A stretch of DNA of 64,000 nucleotides, taken from positions 49,672,777 to 49,736,776 of the forward strand of contig CM070609.1 in NCBI GenBank assembly GCA_036346395.1, in the 5' to 3' direction. Position numbers and translations under genes: made by a program. This document shows positions 23,826 through 32,344 of the stretch, one piece after another (position 1 is the stretch's first letter; each line of letters begins with the position of its first letter). Source of the stretch: Hsuehochloa calcarea (lineage: Eukaryota; Streptophyta; Magnoliopsida; Poales; Poaceae). The notes below the pieces were generated by a model. The model saw nothing but the letters and a program-made list of their open reading frames with translations. It had not been told where the DNA came from and did no database searches.

Positions 23826-24521
23826 CCGTGTCCCCGTGTCGCTATTTTTTAGAAAATGGCGAATCCCGTGTCCGATACGTGTCGTGTCCAACACGCGTGT
23901 CCGTGTCCGTGCATCCTAGCATATCATTTGGTCACAAGCACATTCTTTCCAACCAAACTGCAAGTTCAACAACCTTTACTAGTAATTCCCCACCAAAACC
24001 CTACGAGATCAAATCTTTCCGGAAAATAAGCAAGATTGATTCTCCAGCCCCTGCTCCATCACCAAGTGATCCTTTCAAATCCAGACAGACTATGTTTGAT
24101 CCAATTGATCGTGCAGGCTCCCGAACCCACTCCTCAACTAGCCAATACGGGCAAACGCGATCACTCACTACTTCACCATGCACCGCACACCAGAAACCCT
24201 AGCCCCCCGCCAAAACCCCGCAGGATCAAATCCTCCCCACCACCAAACCCCGAGAAGATTCCTACGCAAACCCACGCGGGAACCAAGAATCCACCAGATA
24301 CCTAACCCCTAAAACCACTCCCACCCCAACCGGAATCGCCACCGCTAAAAGCAACCATACTGAGAGAAACCCCGGGAAATTACCCGAATTCGGAGTCGGA
24401 GCCCGCCGTGATCAGCGCGATCGGCGCCCAGATCGCGGCGATCGAGGGTGAGGGGAAAGGAGGGGAGGAAGGGGGGGGCGCCACGTACCACTTCCACCGC
24501 GCGTCGCTGCTTGAGCTTCAT
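2393..24521 (-). CDS. UPL1: HECT-type E3 ubiquitin ligase UPL1/UPL2 (5' part of gene)
   Basis: Plant homologue of HUWE1. It is an E3 that takes ubiquitin from E2 onto a HECT cysteine and passes it to substrates. Five exons join in phase 0 with GT-AG borders: 24489-24521, 11084-11179, 10790-10996, 2788-10629 and 2393-2707, giving 2831 residues. Visible parts: N-terminal start [11 protein letters not shown] joined to PPNIKSF; armadillo-like DUF908 and DUF913 regions (about residues 90-800); UBA (about 1281-1322, [14 protein letters not shown]); UIM (about 1327-1345, [11 protein letters not shown]); acidic tract (about 2134-2163); UBM-like repeats (about 2633, 2670 and 2718, for example [17 protein letters not shown]). 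Plant UPL1/2 proteins are about 3600-3700 residues, so the HECT domain is encoded left of the window. No stop or frameshift is visible. UPL1 and UPL2 cannot be told apart here. Confidence 0.93.
2788..10629 (-). CDS. UPL1: UPL exon 4, 7.8 kb
   Basis: A single uninterrupted exon of 7842 bp (2614 codons). Acceptor AG is at 10631-10630, before the codons for QHLSALLAS; donor GT is at 2787-2786, after DLREE. It carries the armadillo-like region, UBA, UIM, the acidic tract and the first UBM motifs. The open frame runs on at both ends into intron sequence, so the borders rest on splice sites and on the family sequence pattern. Confidence 0.93.
10790..10996 (-). CDS. UPL1: UPL exon 3
   Basis: 69 codons, acceptor AG at 10998-10997, donor GTGAGT from 10789. 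It encodes [16 protein letters not shown] through [15 protein letters not shown], a highly conserved N-terminal block of the UPL1/2 family. Intron 3 (10630-10789) is 160 bp. Confidence 0.92.
11084..11179 (-). CDS. UPL1: UPL exon 2
   Basis: 32 codons, acceptor GCAG ending at 11180, donor GTCTGC from 11083. It encodes [11 protein letters not shown] through DFVWEFGK. Intron 2 (10997-11083) is only 87 bp. Confidence 0.9.
12364..12802 (-). repeat. gypsy 3' LTR
   Basis: 439 bp, TGTCAC...ATGACA on the plus strand, matching 22329-22789 throughout with substitutions and small indels. A purine tract on the minus strand (GGAGGGGAGAGA, near 12804-12818) precedes it, as expected for a polypurine tract. 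The C-terminal codons of the polyprotein run into it. Confidence 0.9.
12709..13065 (-). pseudogene. gypsy chromodomain and polyprotein C-terminus
   Basis: Open for 118 codons. It starts [12 protein letters not shown], the conserved gypsy linker after integrase, then a chromodomain-like stretch with [18 protein letters not shown], where the aromatic residues of the fold are visible. The frame ends inside the 3' LTR. In chromoviruses this module targets integration to marked chromatin. The upstream integrase frame (13474-13827) is separated by frameshifts, so the polyprotein is broken. Confidence 0.8.
13474..13830 (-). pseudogene. gypsy integrase core, 3' half
   Basis: Encodes [20 protein letters not shown] and [17 protein letters not shown], the second and third catalytic parts of a gypsy integrase (D, then E replaced by K in QSKAVNK, where QTEVVN is usual). 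The first catalytic part ([14 protein letters not shown]) is at 18760-18890, beyond the copia insertion, and the two join at the copia target site. Confidence 0.82.
13841..13947 (+). repeat. copia 5' LTR, 107 bp
   Basis: Begins TGTTAAGTATATTAAGGCCC and ends TAAGTAACA. Nearly the same as 18642-18754 except for a short block after TATTGACA. Confidence 0.93.
14590..18610 (+). pseudogene. copia polyprotein, degenerate
   Basis: Recognisable pieces in order, spread over all three plus frames: a CCHC remnant near 15290-15340 ([12 protein letters not shown], first Cys lost); the pre-integrase [10 protein letters not shown] near 15965-15995; integrase [18 protein letters not shown] near 16087-16140 and [15 protein letters not shown] near 16335-16380; [18 protein letters not shown] near 17553-17600 and [10 protein letters not shown] near 17693-17722; RNase H pieces near 18400-18540. 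The catalytic YVDD is preserved, but frames change many times. No intact protein can be made. Confidence 0.85.
18642..18754 (+). repeat. copia 3' LTR, 113 bp
   Basis: Begins TGTTAAGTATATTAAGGCCC and ends TAAGTAACA, with the purine-rich GTTTGAAGGG just before it. It is about 6 bp longer than the 5' LTR. Confidence 0.93.
18760..18889 (-). pseudogene. gypsy integrase, catalytic start
   Basis: On the minus strand: [20 protein letters not shown] and [14 protein letters not shown]. This is the link from the zinc-binding domain to the first catalytic Asp of the integrase. It lies between the hAT-like and copia insertions. Confidence 0.8.
18898..19600. mobile_element. hAT-like non-autonomous element, 703 bp
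   Basis: Ends are imperfect inverted repeats (CATGGTTATTAAAGCGG and CATGGCTATTAAGGCG on the opposite strand). Flanks are catatatc (18890-18897) and aatatatc (19601-19608), an 8-bp target duplication with one change, as in hAT elements. Both ends carry many GGCG/GCGAGG motifs, and the middle is a GC-rich stretch without a recognised protein. It splits the zinc-binding domain of the gypsy integrase. Confidence 0.78.
19609..20560 (-). pseudogene. gypsy RT, RNase H and integrase zinc-binding remnants
   Basis: From right to left: RT core with [16 protein letters not shown] (about 20190-20240; the usual YxDD is FFDD here), RNase H tail with [17 protein letters not shown] (about 19945-20005), then the integrase zinc-binding region with [20 protein letters not shown] (about 19612-19670). 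Frame changes and stops separate the domains. The last segment stops at the hAT-like insertion and resumes at 18889. Confidence 0.82.
20829..21386 (-). pseudogene. gypsy aspartic protease region
   Basis: 185 open codons including [13 protein letters not shown], the D-S-G active site of the retroviral-type protease in gypsy elements, followed by [11 protein letters not shown]. The continuation [19 protein letters not shown] is in another frame at 20700-20880, so a frameshift breaks the protein. Confidence 0.82.
21470..22419 (-). pseudogene. gypsy gag
   Basis: Right to left: a coiled-coil-like N-terminus ([20 protein letters not shown], 22180-22290), [13 protein letters not shown] (21860-21900), and the capsid-like block (AWLATFHM..., [27 protein letters not shown]) at 21540-21805. 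The pieces are in different frames. The zinc knuckle could not be found. Confidence 0.75.
22314..22325 (-). promoter_or_regulatory. gypsy primer-binding site
   Basis: TGGTATCAGAGA on the minus strand, three bases after the end of the 5' LTR. It matches the initiator Met-tRNA 3' end. Confidence 0.85.
22329..22789 (-). repeat. gypsy 5' LTR
   Basis: 461 bp, partner of 12364-12802, TGTCAC...ATGACA. It is slightly longer than its partner, mainly from small insertions near its right end. Confidence 0.9.
22795..23053 (-). other. UPL intron 1, native part
   Basis: AT-rich non-coding sequence between the gypsy and hAT-like insertions. It contains the first copy of the intron motif listed separately (23004-23034). 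Confidence 0.6.
23062..23919. mobile_element. hAT-like non-autonomous element, 858 bp
   Basis: Flanked by a perfect 8-bp duplication catatcat (23054-23061 and 23920-23927). Ends are imperfect inverted repeats (CTGCAAAGCACCGGCAC against CTAGGATGCACGGACAC). Subterminal regions are packed with GTGTCCG/CGGACAC motifs on both sides. The middle (23280-23700) is GC-rich with no recognised domain. A long minus-strand frame across it is compositional and was not called. Confidence 0.8.
23771..23816. repeat. (AT)n microsatellite
   Basis: About 23 TA dinucleotides inside the hAT-like element. Such arrays change length readily, so the copy number in an assembly is uncertain. Confidence 0.95.
23928..24488 (-). 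other. UPL intron 1, 5'-proximal part
   Basis: Non-coding, C-rich on the plus strand, next to the exon 1 donor. It holds motif copies 2 and 3. Confidence 0.65.
24489..24521 (-). CDS. UPL1: UPL exon 1 with start codon
   Basis: ATG at 24521-24519, then codons for [11 protein letters not shown], then donor GTACGT. The short basic start and the splice after VEV, continuing with PPNIKSF, match the family N-terminus. Too short to stand out as an open frame; found by its junction with exon 2. The ATG sits in a GC-rich block, as usual for grass 5' ends. Confidence 0.88.
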
Positions 24522-24930
24522 CCCGCAATTCGCATCGCCGGGGGTGGGAGCCCGCCGCCTCGTCAGCCGGGGAAAGACGCTACCTTCACGCCGCCGTCTC
24601 CGGCGGTCGCCACCAAGGCGCGCGCGGGGCTAGGGTTTTGTGGGGCGCGAGAGCGAGCGGCGCGATCGGAGTGCGTTGGGGAGGAATCGTATCGGGGGAG
24701 GAGATGCGTGTGTTGCTCTGGAGCGAGCGACAGGAGGAGTGGGAGAGGAAAAGGAAAGAGGAGCGATGGATGCTGCTGCTACGCGTACGACGATGGGTTG
24801 GTATGATGGATGGTGACGGTGGACGTGGATTGACGCACACATTCTAGTGAGTTTTTGGCACGGGCAAAAGACTTAAACCATTTAGCAGGGTTTTACCTCT
24901 TAGATTAAGTCAAGTTATAATATTTGATTA
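24522..24930 (-). promoter_or_regulatory. UPL 5' leader and proximal promoter
   Basis: GC- and CpG-rich stretch (to about 24840) upstream of the UPL ATG. A telo-box-like AAACCCTA on the minus strand lies at 24631-24638; such boxes are common near start sites of broadly expressed plant genes. No clear TATA box is seen close by. The transcription start is not determined. Confidence 0.55.
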
Positions 24931-25813
24931 AAAAAAAAGTCTGAATTCTCCTTTAGAATTTTATGGATCTTTTTAAGCATATATTTAAATTTATTTTTAC
25001 ATAAAATTTGTAAATACGACGATACGTACAAGTGCACATATGAAACAAAATATCGTACGAGCATGCGTGTGTGTACCATGGCTTATCCAAATAAATTAGA
25101 AATAAAAATAGAGCTCTTTTGGAATATGAAACAAAATATGATGATACGTTCTTGACTATTTAGTAAATAATAATAATACTACATATTGGAATATAGAGAA
25201 ATGCACATGTTACACCACAATGTATTCCTTTTCTTCGTACAAGCAAGGGTATGCTTTTTAAAGTCAATTATGGTTTATATTTGAAACTACATGAAAAGAA
25301 CAAGTCATGACAAAAAAACATATGCGTCCACTTCATTTGAACCATCGCGCACTGCCTTCGTGTATGCTCATCTTCTGTTCTTTAGTGGCTGTTATCAGCT
25401 GTTATGCTCCTTTGCTCATCTTCAGACGTGATTTGCAATTCCTTGACATGTATCAAGCATCGTACTCATTTTTTCCTTCGAATCTATATCAACACAAAAG
25501 TGAAATAACTCGAGTCAAATTTAGAACAACTGAATTGTCAAGTCGAAACAACAGGGTGCTAGTACTATGCAACCCAATTAACAAGCTTCAGATTGCACAA
25601 ATCGAACATATCTAGCATACATATTTTTCTTCTAGTGAGCAGTGGCAATTTCAACATACACACAATGAGCATGAGCGTGAGCATCATGTACAACCACAAC
25701 ACAAAGGGGAATTTCTCCCCGATGTAACATTCCCAAACCAAAAAATCTATCACACCTAGATCTACCAACAAAGCACAAAATCAGATGTCGTTCATGCCAA
25801 ATGCACCTTGCAG
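24931..25813. other. UPL upstream intergenic sequence
   Basis: AT-rich, without recognised genes or element ends. Confidence 0.5.
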
Positions 25814-26257
25814 CTAGCACTTGGGGACAAGGATAGCGTCGTTGGGCGGAGGAGCCGGGAGGAAGATGGATGATGGTGTTGGGTGCAGGCGGCCAGAGGG
25901 CGTCATGGTCGAGACGAGGCTTCGGTGGCCGCACTTGGTGAAGACGACAATGGCGAGGGGCGCGGAGGGCGGATGCGGCGAGACCGACGCGGACAACACG
26001 GAGGAGGTCACCCTCGCCGGGAGGAGGTGGCAGGCGATGATTGGGGAGGAGGTGGGGACGGCGACCGAGATAGGCAGTGAAGAAGCCGAAGGCGGGACAC
26101 AGAGGAGGGTGGCACCGACGGGAGGCGCGCGGAGCGCAGGGTGGGGACGGAGGACGAAAACCTGGGCGTAGGCGACGTCGATTGGAGGATGAGGGAGGTG
26201 GTTGAGGCAAAGGACGAAGGTTGCAACATGGGCGGAGGCAGTTTGAGGTGACGACAT
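25814..26257 (-). CDS. hypothetical ORF with upstream TATA box
   Basis: 147 codons starting MSSPQTASAHVATF, rich in Pro, Ser and Ala, with no domain I recognise. The reason to list it is its context on the minus strand: TATATAAG-type box at 26371-26380, then a pyrimidine-rich leader (26258-26350), then this ATG. The composition is typical of chance open frames in GC-rich grass DNA, so it may be non-coding. It points the same way as the UPL gene and ends about 0.9 kb upstream of the UPL promoter. Confidence 0.22.
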   Translation of the reverse strand: MSSPQTASAHVATFVLCLNHLPHPPIDVAYAQVFVLRPHPALRAPPVGATLLCVPPSASSLPISVAVPTSSPIIACHLLPARVTSSVLSASVSPHPPSAPLAIVVFTKCGHRSLVSTMTPSGRLHPTPSSIFLPAPPPNDAILVPKC

Positions 26258-26370
26258 TGGGGGAGGAGAGGGGAGGCGACGGTGTTGGGGGCAAGGAGAT
26301 GCGACGGGTGTGGGGGAGCCGAAGGGAGGGGAAAAGAACGAGAGAGAGGAAAAAAAATAAAAGGATTTGC

Positions 26371-26380
26371 ACTTATATAC
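26371..26380 (-). promoter_or_regulatory. possible TATA box
   Basis: GTATATAAGT on the minus strand, followed within 30 bases by a CT-rich leader. It would serve the hypothetical ORF at 25814-26257. Confidence 0.3.
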
Positions 26381-26429
26381 GAATGACATTTTGAGGGTCA
26401 TTTCAACGAAGTTTAATGGCAAAAGGATA

Positions 26430-26585
26430 TTTCATTCCGCAAAAGCCAAAAAGCACTTCTCCCACGACTTATGGCTTTTAGGCTTAAAATGGTTTAACCT
26501 TTTTATAAGCTGGATGAAAAGGTCACCCCTTTGTTTAGGCTTAGATTTTTTTTGCTTTTAAGCCAAAAAAAATCTAAACAAACAG
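26430..26585. mobile_element. MITE, palindromic
   Basis: Contains GTTTAGGCTTAG...AATCTAAACAAAC arms around GCTTTTAAGCC (26530-26585), preceded by related AAAGCC/GGCTTT motifs. It is a hairpin-forming MITE of a type common in rice. It separates two parts of the LTR remnant that follows. Confidence 0.6.
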
Positions 26586-26732
26586 GACCTAAATACGAGG
26601 ACCTATGTACAATAGATAGATAGATAGATAGATAAAAAAGATTTTGGATCTTCCTCTACATCATGTCTCTATTTGGTGTTTATTGTATGATTGATTTGTG
26701 CCAATGCTACAACGACTACCGTTTTCTTAACA
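26586..26732 (+). repeat. copia LTR remnant (partner of 61063-61267)
   Basis: Matches the right 2/3 of the LTR at 61063-61267, from AAATACGAGGACC to TTTTCTTAACA, including a (GATA)n run at 26612-26633. The left end is displaced or lost at the MITE. It is followed by TTATCAGCCATGAT, a likely primer-site region. Confidence 0.7.
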
Positions 26733-27914
26733 CATTATCAGCCATGATAACTCTTAAATCCAGGTATGTCGTTCAATACATGTTGATAATTTAAATAAAT
26801 TCTTTACGGTTCTAATCTCTACACATTATCTTTAAGGTTCTCTGCGAGGAACCAATATGAATCGGCAAGGAGCTGATGCAACAACGCCGTGATGGATTGC
26901 ATGCTACAGAACTAAGCACTGGACGTGCACACCCACTTGATCTTATTTGAATTTCCATCACCATACAAACCGTTGCGGCACCCTTCAAGCCCACGTGCGC
27001 TCGACCTGTAGTCGTCGCCAACCACGGGTTGCGCCGAATGCGGCTACCACCACCGGGAGCCGCTGCCCTGTCGTGTCATGCGCGCCGCTGTGCCTTGGCC
27101 ACTGTTCCGCACGTCACCTCCGCCATCGCTCGCGCTAACGACCACCGCACGTCCCACCGCATAAACTGCCTTTAGCCGCGTGTGTGCCATTTTGGGCTAC
27201 CCAGTTGGGCTGAGCGGACCTCGAAGGCCAATATGGCTTGTGTAGTCAATGGGTCGTATGGCCCATTTGCGAACCGAACCCAATATATTTTTCAAACTAA
27301 AAAAATGAAATTATGAAAATTTACAAAAAAAACCCTCGGAAATTCATAAAATCACGAGGCAAGTTAGTGAATTAGAAACTTTTGCGGAAAACCCCTATAG
27401 TTTTGGGAAATTATACAGATTTTGGATTTTCATATATTCTTGCAGAATAACCCTTCGAGAATCCAATTTTTACGACAGGATTAGTATGTTGTAAGGTTAT
27501 TTTATAACCTAGACTCTCCGCTTATGGTTATTTACTTTAATATTATTTATTTTTATGCAATAACCTTAAATTAATCCTAAAAATTGAATTTTTAAGGAAT
27601 ATGAGCTTCCATAGATTGTGAAACCTTAGGCCTAGTACATCTTGGAAGCATCATATTTTTATGGTTTATTTTTTTTCTGGTATTATGTGTTTTGAGAAAT
27701 TAATTAAGGAGTTTATTAATTCAAAAAATTGCTTCCAAACCTTAAAATTATCATAAAAATCCCAAAAATACCAGGGAAATTATATTGAATAGATAAAATT
27801 AATCTTTACTATTTTGCACTCGTTTCATGTATTTAAAATGTTTTACCAACTATAAATATATAGAAAATTGCATGAATTATGTGGGATATGTTAGACATCA
27901 CTAAATGAAAATTT
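26733..27914. other. leader or unassigned sequence of copia remnant
   Basis: First part GC-rich (26950-27180), then AT-rich (27290-27900). No coding domain recognised. Confidence 0.4.
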
Positions 27915-28330
27915 GCTTGCCCTAGATGGCAGAACTTATATCACCTTGATTTATCTCCATATCATACAATTGTTGAGCCTGTCTCTGGCACACCTGAACC
28001 TGTTGTCGCTGAAAAGACAAAGGTTCTTGTAGTTTATGAGGTACTACATCTACTCTACCATTAAGAATGATGATGTGGTGACTAAGTGTGATTTGTTGGC
28101 TCTATAGTTTTTCTCTACAAGAATGCATGTAAAGTTCAATTGTGCTCCTGCAGACACTCGTACCTAGGACTAGAAGTCCATAAATGAGTACAACTCTGCC
28201 CTGCACCGTGTTTTTTGTCGACTAAGATTATGTAATCAGAGGTTATTAAATGTTGGTTTGATTGGTAAGTATGTGCAATCAAAGGCAATGATAAGCATAT
28301 GGTATGTTCTATGAAGACCTGTAGAAATCT
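27915..28330 (+). pseudogene. copia gag remnant
   Basis: Pieces EPVSGTPEPVVAEKTK (27976-28024), KSINEYNSALHRV (28173-28211) and FCRLRLCNQ just after. These correspond to the gag domain of copia elements (UBN2 type). Stops and frame changes are frequent. It is probably the gag of the element whose RNase H is at 60090-60775. Confidence 0.65.
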
Positions 28331-29988
28331 CCTAGTTATCCATTAACTTTGTAAAGATGTCGCTTTTCTGCACGAGTCACATTAGTAATATATATTCAGT
28401 TCTTGTCGAGCTTAGTCTTGCTCATGATGAGTATCTCTTATCTTTTACTTTAGGCTAAAACCTTATGCACTAGCTTGTAGTACTTTGTAAAGATTGTTAT
28501 TTTTCAGATGTCATAAATAAAATAATGGTCTAAGTTGTTCTATTAAAGTCTTATCTTCTGCTGTATAGTTGATTAAATCTGTTTAATAGATCTTGTATGG
28601 AATAAATTTTGTAAACAGTATGCCTAAAAATTAAAAATAAGTTGACATGCCTTGCTAACAAAATATCGTACATGTACTCTTAATATCTAATAAACCTCAA
28701 TTCACTAGCTTGTAGTACACGGATGCCTAGATGGCAAAAGAAAAACTATTTTTTCAGTGACACCGGAACAAGCCTAGTCATATGTTGATCTCTAATGGAC
28801 CACTTTGGCTAGAAAACACCATATTCCCCAAATAAGTACAAAATAACTTAAGCCCTAAGACATAAAGTCTATATAACACTATCATCCACCATACTGATTT
28901 CTTAATTGAAGAACTTTGTAAGCATAATGTTACATAATATAAATTGGTTTCATACCAATAAAATTGTACTCTCATTAAAGTATGATTGAAAATCTTTGCT
29001 AAAACTCTGAGTTGATTTCAAGCAAATGCATGCACACGCTATCACTTGGCATTTTTATAGTTGGCATGAAAAAGGGGTGGATATTGGGCTTGTGTGGGAT
29101 ATTGGATCCTAAGAGGTATAGGAAAATATTCAAAACAAGAGCCATGTTAGATGAAGTGGCAAACCCTAGGTCAAAGCGAGAAGCAAACATTAATTTAGTC
29201 TATTTTGCGAGATAATAAAAGTAAATTGCATGATTATAATACTTTTCTAGTTGGTATGGATAATGGCATTTACGCCATTTTTGACATTCATGCTGTTGGC
29301 AACCACAATCATTGTAGCCCACGAAGGGCAATTGATTTGTGCCTTCCGCAATATGTTAACCGCTAGCTTGCCGGAATGCACACAGTAAATCGACGACTGC
29401 TTGATGCAGTTGCGCATATGTCATGTTGGCTATGCACCAAAGCATGCCATACTCATCGAAAATGACACATGCATAATTGGTAAGTGCGGTCTAAAACTAC
29501 ATCACCACCAGAAGCCATATCACTTGCTTGAAGCAAATATAACTCCTGATATAAAATATGATGACCTGTTGGATTTTGTTGATCCTGGATGATCTAAATT
29601 TGGTCATGTTGATTTTGGCATTACAAATTAAAATCAGGCATACAATTTATCACCCTTAATTAAATATGGTCTTCCTGTTAAACAATAAATATTCCGAATA
29701 ATTATACTATTTGGGTGACTCAACTAGATTTGAAGTCCACAACAAAGTCTATTTTTACGTGCAGATTAACTATGGTCAAGTATTTTATGTTCCAGCTTTA
29801 TATTTATGTTCCTGAATAGCATCTTGTAGTTTTATGTTGTTAGAACATACTACTTATGACTATAAGAAAATATGTTGCGTAATTATAAATTTGAAGTTTA
29901 ATGATCCAAATTATTTAAAATTTGGTATGAGTAATTGGATCAAAACTTGGGCAAATAATAAAGAACCTAGTCTGTAGAATAAATCTAC
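28331..29988. other. unassigned, degenerate copia interior
   Basis: AT-rich and mostly without recognisable coding. A short frame at 29401-29592 on the plus strand (YAPKHAILIEND, then KYDDLLDFVDPG) looks like the C-terminal part of a copia gag, but the zinc knuckle is not readable. Confidence 0.4.
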
Positions 29989-30383
29989 CACTACTACAAA
30001 ACAGGCCATAGAAGACGCTTTCATCATGCATTTGTTCTTGGAAACCGCTCGTGATAGTAATCACAGACGGTTCAAAGACGAACTGTCTGTGGTAGAAACA
30101 TTATCACGCACGGTTCTAGAGAACCGCTCGTGATATTTACATATCACGCATTTGCTCGTGGTTAGAACCGCCTGTGATGTCTCTGTGATAATAAGAATAT
30201 CGCGCACGGCTCGTGGTTAGAACCGCTCGTGATATCGAGAATATCGCGCATTTCTAACCACGAACCGTCTGTGATTTTAGGGTTTTACCATGGCTTGGAT
30301 TTTTACTATGGTTTAGGGTTTTACCATGGTAAATTCGAAGAGTAAGGAAAAAATTCAAACCATGGTAAAACCCTAAAATCCAA
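29989..30383. mobile_element. CACTA element, one arm
   Basis: Begins CACTACTACAAAACAGG, a CACTA terminal inverted repeat. It is followed by many subterminal copies of motifs such as AACCGCTCGTGATA and ACCGTCTGTGAT in both orientations. A 21-bp inverted repeat (30277-30297 against 30359-30380) containing TTTAGGGTTTTACCATGG marks the middle. The second arm is missing; the sequence changes abruptly into a Sirevirus LTR at about 30384. Confidence 0.8.
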
Positions 30384-30525
30384 AGGGATCATTGCAAGGG
30401 CGGCCGGACCGCCTCGCCCAAGAAGCTCAGAACTTTGTCGAAAACACGTGAAACGACAAACCGTAAACGCCATTGCCAATTGTCACATCATCCTAAGATC
30501 CGAACATATCCCCATGAAATCCACA
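30384..30525 (-). repeat. Sirevirus-like 3' LTR, truncated
   Basis: Matches 39503-39645 (AAGAAGCTCAGAACTTTG ... GAAATCCACA). A polypurine tract AAGGGAGAT on the minus strand (30526-30534) precedes it, fixing orientation. Confidence 0.88.
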
Positions 30526-30534
30526 ATCTCCCTT

Positions 30535-32344
30535 GATGAACACATTGGCAATTATCCGTAAAATGTAAGTAAGAGGTTTGAAACGAGTTTACTCAGCTGC
30601 AGACAAAGGCACAACTTGCTCCATAAGCAAGAAAAAGCAATGAAAATGACCAAGCCGCATCGTAATAGTATAGGCATGTGAGACAAGGCAAAAGAAAGCA
30701 TAAAACTTTGATTTTAAAAGGGTCAAAATTCTCACATGAGGTCCATATGAAAGAACAATTGTTCAATTGACCTATGATCATTGTGAGTATAAAAGAATGC
30801 AATTCAAGTTCGTAATATTCAATAAGACAATAAGAATGCAACTCAAGAACTCCCTCACTATGATCCTCAATTTTTAAATTTTCGCCCCTTTGTATAAACT
30901 TCTCCCCAATAAAGAAATATCTTCTTATTCACACATCTTCTCTTCTCATTTAACACATCTTCTCCCCTTTGACAATGGATTCATCAAGGAATCACGCCTT
31001 CCTCTCATCCGAGATAATAAATATAGAATAAAGGAAGAAGGTAAACAAAAGAAGCATAAAGAGGAATATGCATGAAGTGCAATGGAGTGGCTTCAATTTT
31101 TGTATTTTTTCAATTTTTGATTACAAGAAGCTTTGAGATTACCCAAAAGAACAAGCTAGTATCTCTAATATTGCACAACAAAGATATCAAGCCCGACAAA
31201 TAGCTAGCAAGATCATGGTAAGACATATATATCAAAGCTAAGCACAAAGGCTCAAAAGTAAAGCAAGAGATTTGATCAATTTAAGCAACGCTCAAATTCA
31301 AAGAAGTTCATCAACAGAGATCCTAAAGTGAAATTGGCCATGTCAAAATGTCAAAGTGAGATCAAAATCTAACAAAGACCACATTAAGAGTCAATCAAGT
31401 CCCGTATTGAATCATTTTGCTCAATATTTTGTAAATGCCCATTTGTCAATATTTTCTCATTTGCATTGAATATTGAAGTTGACTAATGATCTAACTTAGT
31501 GACAAGATCCTCGGACTAGGAGCCATCCACAAACTCATCCTAAGCTTCACCAAAATTTGATTAAAGGTATATCTTAGTAAAGAAGATCCCGGACTAGGAG
31601 CCATCCACAAACTCTTTCTAAGCTTCTACCGGGCGACAAATCTTGAGGTTCATGTCATTTCGACAAGCAATCCCCATGAGATCGTTCGTTCATCAAACTA
31701 TCTCCAAGTTCATGTCATTTGACAAGGCCTCGTAAGAATAGTTTGGCACAATTTAAGCATAAGACAATCTTGATTTTCATTTTTCACATGAGCGCTTTAG
31801 AATCTCAAGAACACAAAAGCTCAAGTAATGGTCAATTTTAGATCAAAGAGCTAACAAAGCAATTCTGACAGGGCCAATGTCACAAGAGGAGCACTAATTG
31901 CGCAACTCGCTAAAACATCCACAAATTTCTATTTCTTAGTTTGAGTTGTTTAAAAGGTTCTAGCTCATATAGCAAAGACTTAGCTACACATGTAAAAGCA
32001 TGATAATTCTAGCAAGTCAAAGAACTAGACATGACATTGAGCAAGAATTGAAATACAAAAGCTCTAAAGGGTAATAGGCAAAGCTTCATCAATTTTTAAA
32101 AATACAGAAAATCTTATATTACAATGCATCTTTTTGGATTTTTCATACCATTTGTTGTAACCACTTGTTGCCACTTGTTGTTATACCACTTGTTGGAGTT
32201 TTCATATGAATGCAATATAACACAATGAGATGCAATTAAAAAGCCTAAAAACCTAAAAAGTTCGAAAAGATCACTAAGTTCAGAAAAAGAACAATAAAAG
32301 ATCAAAAGAAACAAGGAAAGATAAGAAAAAGATCAAACTCCCCC
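30535..32344 (-). other. non-coding region between pol and 3' LTR
   Basis: About 1.8 kb, AT-rich, no long frame. Sireviruses often have such a region, in some lineages with an env-like gene; none is seen here. Confidence 0.5.

Larger units (their letters stand above)
23004..24234 (-). repeat. three dispersed copies of a ~31-bp intron motif
   Basis: Copies at 23004-23034, 23987-24020 and 24204-24234. On the minus strand each reads roughly GATTTGATCYYG followed by GGGTTTTGGYGGGG. Ignoring the hAT-like insertion, copies 1 and 2 are about 115 bp apart and copies 2 and 3 about 215 bp. All lie in the 5' half of native UPL intron 1. Confidence 0.65.
11180..24488 (-). other. UPL intron 1, 13.3 kb, expanded by transposons
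   Basis: Runs from donor GTACGT (24488 leftward) to acceptor TTTGCAG (ending 11180). Removing the gypsy element and the hAT-like element with their target duplications leaves roughly 2.0 kb of native intron: 11180-12363, 22795-23053 and 23928-24488. Those native parts show no coding signal. Confidence 0.85.

Noticed and set aside
23037..23894. Long minus-strand open frame (285 codons)
   Set aside because: It runs through the (AT)n array and GC-rich core of a hAT-like element, has no domain, and its length follows from composition.
24586..24847. Frames in the UPL leader, possible upstream ORFs
   Set aside because: The transcription start is unknown, so their presence in the mRNA cannot be supported.
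24858..24900. Left end of the 205-bp copia LTR
   Set aside because: Only a short similarity (GGCAAAAGACT) that could be chance.
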